This document shows positions 60,314 to 64,000 of a DNA stretch of 64,000 nt, piece by piece. Numbering within the stretch: the first letter of the stretch is position 1; each line of letters starts with the position of its first letter. The stretch is taken from assembly GCF_030064165.1 (NCBI RefSeq), contig NZ_CP125947.1:4030001-4094000 (forward strand), given 5' to 3'. The position numbers and the translations under genes are program-made. This stretch comes from Comamonas resistens (GTDB lineage: Bacteria; Pseudomonadota; Gammaproteobacteria; Burkholderiales; Burkholderiaceae_C). The notes beneath the pieces were generated by a model. That model ran no database searches. It worked only from the letters and a program-made list of their open reading frames with translations, and was not told where the DNA came from.

Positions 60314-60952
60314 ATGATCGTCGCGCTGCTCAACCAGAAAGGCGGCGTGGGCAAGACCACGCTCGCCACCCACATCGCCGGCGAGCTGGCGATGCGCGGG
60401 CAGTCGGTCATCCTGCTGGATGCCGATCCACAGGGCTCCGCGCTGGACTGGACACAGCGCCGCAGCCAGCAAGGTTTGCCAAGGCTATTTAGCGCCGTGG
60501 GCCTCGCACGCGAAACGCTGCACCAGGAAGCGCCAGAACTCGCCAGGCGGGCCGATCACGTCGTCATCGACGGGCCACCCAGGATCGCTGCCTTGGCGCG
60601 CTCCGCGCTGCTGGCGGCCGAGCGGGTGCTGATCCCGGTGCAGCCCAGCCCCTACGACCTGTGGGCCAGCGCCGAGATGGTGGCGCTGATCCGTGAGGCG
60701 CAGGTGTTCCGGCCTGCGCTGCGCGCGGCCTTCGTCATCAACCGGCGCGTGAGCACCACCGTGATCGGACGCGAGGCCCGCGGCGCGCTGGCCGAGCAGC
60801 CGCTTCCTGCGCTGCGCGCGGAAGTGCATCAGCGCATCGTGTTTGCCGACAGCGTGGCCGCCGGCCGGCTTGCACGCGAGACGGCGCCAGACAGCGCCGC
60901 CGCGCGCGAAATCACCGCGCTGGTCGATGAACTGCTGCGGTGGCCGTCATGA
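60314..60952 (+). CDS. parA: ParA-family partition ATPase
   Basis: 212 residues from the ATG at 60314. Deviant Walker A MIVALLNQKGGVGKTTLATH; LDADPQGSALDWTQRR; VIDGPPRIAALARSAL; INRRVSTTVIGREARG. Short ParA type without an N-terminal HTH. Segregates the excised ICE. The stop overlaps the next ATG (ATGA). Preceded by the iteron region. Confidence 0.93.
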   Translation: MIVALLNQKGGVGKTTLATHIAGELAMRGQSVILLDADPQGSALDWTQRRSQQGLPRLFSAVGLARETLHQEAPELARRADHVVIDGPPRIAALARSALLAAERVLIPVQPSPYDLWASAEMVALIREAQVFRPALRAAFVINRRVSTTVIGREARGALAEQPLPALRAEVHQRIVFADSVAAGRLARETAPDSAAAREITALVDELLRWPS

Positions 60953-61212
60953 GCACTCCTGCCAGCAAGCGCACGGGCAAGCGCATCGGCATCGGCGCTC
61001 GCCCGCCCGCGAATCCGCACGCCGAGGCGTGGATTCGCCAGGGCAGTGCCGATGACCTCCAGAAAGGCGACCTCTACACGGCCCGCCTGACCCTCGACAT
61101 CACGCCCGCCATGCGGGCGCGCATCAAGGTATCGGCCTTCACGCAAGGCGTGACGGTGGCCGATCTGTTGCGCGCGCTGCTGGAGCGGGAATTCCCGGAG
61201 AAGTCCTCATGA
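60949..61212 (+). CDS. Small partition-associated protein, ribbon-helix-helix-like
   Basis: 87 residues. Basic start (MSTPASKRTGKRIGIGARPP) and a C-terminal segment with RHH character (DLYTARLTLDITPAMRARIK, VSAFTQGVTVADLLRALLE). Coupled by ATGA to parA and to the next gene. It may be the centromere-binding partner of ParA, since the large ParB-like protein is encoded elsewhere. Confidence 0.7.
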   Translation: MSTPASKRTGKRIGIGARPPANPHAEAWIRQGSADDLQKGDLYTARLTLDITPAMRARIKVSAFTQGVTVADLLRALLEREFPEKSS

Positions 61213-61733
61213 ACACACCCGCCTCGACGGCTTCGGCACCGCCGTCCATCCCGCCTGTCGGCGTGGCCGACGGCGTACCGCTGACGCGCGTTGCGCTCGC
61301 ATACATCGACCAACGCTTCGACCTCTACCTGCGCTTCGGTGATCCTGCCCGCATCATCCGGTTCGACCGCTGGCGCCGCTGCGCGGTGTTCACGCCGAAT
61401 GCGGTTCTCTGCCGCATCCGCTGGCAGGCCAACGACTACGGCACGATCCGCTGGCAGCTCATGGTGATGCAGGCGTGCATGCCGATGGATGGCGCGCAGC
61501 GCATCTCCGGCGTGCAACCTGGCGCGCGCCTCTTGCTGCACGCCGAGGGTGAGCAATCGGTGCGTGCCGTGCTGGCGCGCATCGACGCCATCGAGGCGCT
61601 GGGCATCACGCCTGTCGGCGTCTCGCCCGCGTACTGGCGCACGCTCGCCAACCGGCTCGCAGCGCACTTGCCGCTGCCCGAATACACCGCCGAGCGGCAC
61701 GCCGCCTGGCTGGCCGGGAGGGCGCTGCCATGA
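61209..61733 (+). CDS. DUF2840 family protein
   Basis: 174 residues. DUF2840 is typical of Tn4371-like ICEs: VPLTRVALAYIDQRFDLYLR, FDRWRRCAVFTPNAVLCRIR, WQANDYGTIRWQLMVMQA, VSPAYWRTLANRLAAHLP. Soluble; function unknown. ATGA overlaps on both sides. Confidence 0.9.
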   Translation: MNTPASTASAPPSIPPVGVADGVPLTRVALAYIDQRFDLYLRFGDPARIIRFDRWRRCAVFTPNAVLCRIRWQANDYGTIRWQLMVMQACMPMDGAQRISGVQPGARLLLHAEGEQSVRAVLARIDAIEALGITPVGVSPAYWRTLANRLAAHLPLPEYTAERHAAWLAGRALP

Positions 61734-62317
61734 CCGCAGTTTCCACTTCCGGCACCGCGCCGCACCCTCGCTTGCGCGTGCGCGCTCGCCTCGTGCTGGC
61801 GGGCCTGTCCGCCTGCGGCCTCGCTGCGCTGGCCTGGGCGTCCTTCGTGCATCCGCTGCCACGCCTGACCTACAACCCGTCCGACAGCGTGGAGGTCGGC
61901 TGGTATCGCATCGATCCGCTCGACCATCGCACCAGCTCGCCACCACGTCCGTTGTCGGTAGGCAGCATCGTGCTGGTGCCGCTGCCTGCCGAGGCTGCCG
62001 CGCTCGCTGCGCAGCGCGGCTACCTGCCGACGCGCATTCCTCTGCTCAAGCGCGTGGGCGCGGTGGCGCCGCAAGAGGTGTGCATCGCTGACGGCAAAGT
62101 CCGCATCGACGGCGTGCCTTCAGCCGCCGTGCTGTCTGCCGATCGCTGGGGCCGGCCGCTGCCATCCCGGCAGCAATGCCACCGCTTGCGGCATGGCGAG
62201 CTGTTCCTCCTCAGTGTGACCAATCCGGCGTCGTTCGATAGCCGGTATTTCGGGCCGGTCAGCGCAGCTTCCGTGATCGGCGTTGCGCGCCCCGTCTGGC
62301 TGGAGTCGCGCCCATGA
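61730..62317 (+). CDS. traF: Conjugal transfer signal peptidase TraF (S26 family)
   Basis: 195 residues. One membrane helix (LVLAGLSACGLAALAWASFV), then an S26 protease: catalytic Ser in YNPSDSVEVGWYRID and Lys in IPLLKRVGAVAPQEVC. In IncP plasmids TraF processes and cyclises the pilin TrbC; the same role is expected with the trb genes further right. End motif YFGPVSAASVIGVARPVW. ATGA-coupled to DUF2840. Confidence 0.92.
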   Translation: MTAVSTSGTAPHPRLRVRARLVLAGLSACGLAALAWASFVHPLPRLTYNPSDSVEVGWYRIDPLDHRTSSPPRPLSVGSIVLVPLPAEAAALAAQRGYLPTRIPLLKRVGAVAPQEVCIADGKVRIDGVPSAAVLSADRWGRPLPSRQQCHRLRHGELFLLSVTNPASFDSRYFGPVSAASVIGVARPVWLESRP

Positions 62318-62769
62318 TGGCCACCGATTCGCTGCGCATCATCGTGCTATCGGGCGTGTCGTTCTGCTGGCCGTTGTCATGTCGTCGCGCGTGCAGTGCG
62401 AGCGCATCCGCGCTGCACTTCGCGCTGCCTCCGGCGCAGCCGTCCCACGTGCAGGCGTCTTGCCTCGAACACGGCTGGCCTGCGGCCATTGCCGTGTTCG
62501 CCGGTGCGCTGGCTGCTGGTGCAGCCTTGCCACCGGGCCGCAGTTGCCGGGATCGAGAACCTGGGGGACAGGGGGAGGCAAATGCGGAAGGCAAGACAAA
62601 AGGACGCGGCACCGGGCCGCGTCGAAAGCCAGTCCGCACGTGGGGTTGGCGCGGCACGGAGCGGCTTCGCCGCCGTGCCGCTTGTGGTGCGAGGCCCGCG
62701 CCAATGCAGGCATGTCCGCGTGCTTCGCACGACAGGACACGCCAGAGCTTGCAGGGAGAACGGCCATGA
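62314..62769 (+). CDS. Possible small protein between traF and the relaxase gene
   Basis: 151 codons, overlapping traF and the relaxase gene by ATGA-type overlaps at both ends, as in the rest of the chain. The first half has a hydrophobic stretch (HGWPAAIAVFAGALAAGAAL); the second half (from about codon 80) is Arg/Gly-rich and unlike a folded protein and contains strong hairpins. It may be real, or a chance frame through the transfer origin. Confidence 0.4.
   Translation: MMATDSLRIIVLSGVSFCWPLSCRRACSASASALHFALPPAQPSHVQASCLEHGWPAAIAVFAGALAAGAALPPGRSCRDREPGGQGEANAEGKTKGRGTGPRRKPVRTWGWRGTERLRRRAACGARPAPMQACPRASHDRTRQSLQGERP
62640..62765. other. Candidate transfer origin region
   Basis: Just before the relaxase start. 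Hairpin CGGCACGG-AGCGGCTTCGC-CGCCGTGCCG at 62652-62680, and a second with CGTGC-TTC-GCACG and outer TGTCC/GGACA arms at 62713-62739. Relaxase genes usually lie beside oriT. No known nick sequence was recognised. Confidence 0.35.
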
Positions 62770-64000
62770 GCGACCGCCGCGATGACGATTTCCGCGTGCG
62801 CCCGAATCCTCCAAAGGCCCCGAAGAACCGGGGCAAGGGCCAGGGGCAGAGCTTCGTTTCCAAGGTGCTCAAGCAGACCGGCAAGGCCAGCAGCGGCAAG
62901 TCCACGGTGCGCCGTCCTGGCGCGGCGCGTGGCACCCGCCAGCGGCCCGGATCGCGCCTGGGGCGCGGCCACACGGCAGCGCGCTTCGCCGGGGCGAAGC
63001 TGACGCCCATGTCGCGGCGCGTGACCATCAAGACGCTGCTGGTGAACCACCAGCGGGCCAGCCCGCAATCGCTCGCCAAGCACCTGCGCTACATCGAGCG
63101 TGACGGCGTAGGCCGCGACGGCGAGGCGGGCCAAGCCTACGGGCCGCAGACCGACTCTGCCGACCTTGATGCCTTCAAGGAACGCTGCGCCGACGACCGG
63201 CACCATTTCCGCTTCATCCTCTCGCCCGAGGATGGCGCGGAGCTGGAAGACTTGCGCACCTACACGCGGCACCTCATGGGCCGCATGGAGGCCGACCTGG
63301 GTACGGGCCTCGATTGGGTGGCCGTCAACCACTGGAACACCGACAACCCGCACACGCACATCGTCGTGCGTGGGCGCGACGACACCGACAAAGACCTCAT
63401 CATCGCGGGCGACTACATCGCCGACGGCTTCCGGCACCGCGCCGCCGAGCTGGCGACCGAATGGCTGGGGCCGCGCACCGAGCTAGAGATCCAGCAGACC
63501 TTGCAGCGCGAAGTGGATCAGGAGCGGTGGACGAGCCTGGATCGCACCTTGAAGCGCGAGGCCGGCGACGATGGCCGGGTGCATGTCGAACGGCTCAACG
63601 AACCCCGCTTGCAACGCCAGCGCCTGCTGCTGATCGGCCGCCTGCAACGCTTGCAGCGCCTGGGCCTGGCCGATGAGACGCAGCCGGGCACCTGGGCCGT
63701 CCATGCCGATGCGGAAAAGACCCTGCGCGCCCTGGGCGAGCGTGGCGACATCATCCGCACCATGCAGCGGGCCATGCGCGGCGAGCCGCGCGAGCTGGCG
63801 GTGTTCGAGCCGGGCGACGACGGCCGAACCATCCTCGGCCGAGTGGCCGCGAAGGGGCTGGCCGACGAGCTGCGTGACCGGGGCTATCTGGTCATCGACG
63901 GTGTGGACGGCAAGACCCACTACGTTGCGCTGGGCGCCCGCGACGAGTTGGCGAACTACCCGACCGGGGCCGTGGTGGAGGTGAAGGGATCGGCCGACGT
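62766..64000 (+). CDS. VirD2/TraI-like relaxase, DUF3363 family (partial, cut by right edge)
   Basis: At least 411 codons from the ATG at 62766, with GGGAGA upstream. Basic N-terminus (RGKGQGQSFVSKVLKQTGK). Relaxase core: SLAKHLRYIERDGVGRDGEA, HHFRFILSPEDGAELEDL, and the metal-binding three-His motif VAVNHWNTDNPHTHIVVRGR. After it, DUF3363 (ERWTSLDRTLKREAGDDG, LQRLQRLGLADETQPGTWAV). It should nick oriT and pilot the strand during conjugation. Candidate nucleophile Tyr is in KHLRYIER. The C-terminal part and traG/trb genes are outside. Confidence 0.93.
   Translation, partial: MSDRRDDDFRVRPNPPKAPKNRGKGQGQSFVSKVLKQTGKASSGKSTVRRPGAARGTRQRPGSRLGRGHTAARFAGAKLTPMSRRVTIKTLLVNHQRASPQSLAKHLRYIERDGVGRDGEAGQAYGPQTDSADLDAFKERCADDRHHFRFILSPEDGAELEDLRTYTRHLMGRMEADLGTGLDWVAVNHWNTDNPHTHIVVRGRDDTDKDLIIAGDYIADGFRHRAAELATEWLGPRTELEIQQTLQREVDQERWTSLDRTLKREAGDDGRVHVERLNEPRLQRQRLLLIGRLQRLQRLGLADETQPGTWAVHADAEKTLRALGERGDIIRTMQRAMRGEPRELAVFEPGDDGRTILGRVAAKGLADELRDRGYLVIDGVDGKTHYVALGARDELANYPTGAVVEVKGSAD

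Larger units (their letters stand above)
40120..64000 (+). mobile_element. Integrated Tn4371-family ICE, left part (continues past right edge)
   Basis: Begins at the att octamer in maoC. Carries an integrase, then cargo, then the family backbone: DUF2958, DUF932, ParB-like, DUF736, XRE, DUF2285, AlpA-like, RepA, ParA, DUF2840, TraF and relaxase, in the order known for Tn4371-like elements. The mating-pair genes (trb) would follow beyond 64000. Composition is G+C-rich except for the cargo at 42681-49029. Confidence 0.92.

Overview
The window looks like a Comamonadaceae chromosome (Comamonas/Delftia type; Betaproteobacteria, Burkholderiales) carrying one end of an integrated Tn4371-family integrative and conjugative element (ICE). 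The host assignment rests on gene content (DUF3460-scpA, DUF4148, an Omp32-type porin, the FdsGB/FdsA formate dehydrogenase), high G+C, and two short dispersed repeats that I recall as common in this family. No database search was possible.

Host part (1-40119). Positions 1-6925, all minus strand, hold an Mrp/ApbC ATPase, a LysR regulator and an NAD-dependent formate dehydrogenase (fused FdsG-FdsB, then FdsA cut by the left edge). Positions 7054-10263 hold a membrane-anchored Mrr-like protein, a patatin, a decayed diguanylate cyclase and a secreted protein of unknown role. metG follows. Positions 13630-20461 form a sulfur-oxidation region: cytochrome c, flavocytochrome-c sulfide dehydrogenase flavoprotein, a YeeE-type permease, a second flavoprotein, SoxY and SoxZ, with a diguanylate cyclase inserted on the other strand. 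Positions 20605-36842 are housekeeping: YitT, a BamE-like lipoprotein, DUF3460-ScpA, QueE-QueD, a porin, PanD, CHMI, a CynX-type MFS permease, a DTW protein, YiaA, PabC-PabB, a Crp/Fnr regulator, PanB and PanC. A polar amino-acid ABC transporter (binding protein and two permeases, no ATPase seen) leads to a MaoC-type gene cut after about 50 codons.

ICE part (40120-64000, continuing beyond the right edge). The cut point in maoC contains TTTTTCAT, the octamer I know as the Tn4371-family attachment sequence, and an integrase gene follows. The backbone is recognisable: integrase, DUF2958, DUF932, ParB-like, DUF736, XRE, DUF2285, AlpA-like, RepA, ParA, DUF2840, TraF, and a DUF3363-type relaxase cut by the right edge. 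Three 17-bp direct repeats directly after repA look like iterons, so the excised element may replicate.

The most interesting cargo sits between the integrase module and the backbone (42681-49029). It encodes a four-helix membrane protein and a WYL regulator on one strand. On the other strand are a ComEC-like metallo-beta-lactamase (MBL) protein, a single-chain E2-E1-JAB protein (a ubiquitin-type conjugation and deconjugation machine in one polypeptide), and a second MBL protein. No modifier gene and no CD-NTase is visible. I read it as a candidate defence or stress-response conjugation system under WYL control; this is inference.

No rRNA, tRNA or CRISPR array was seen.
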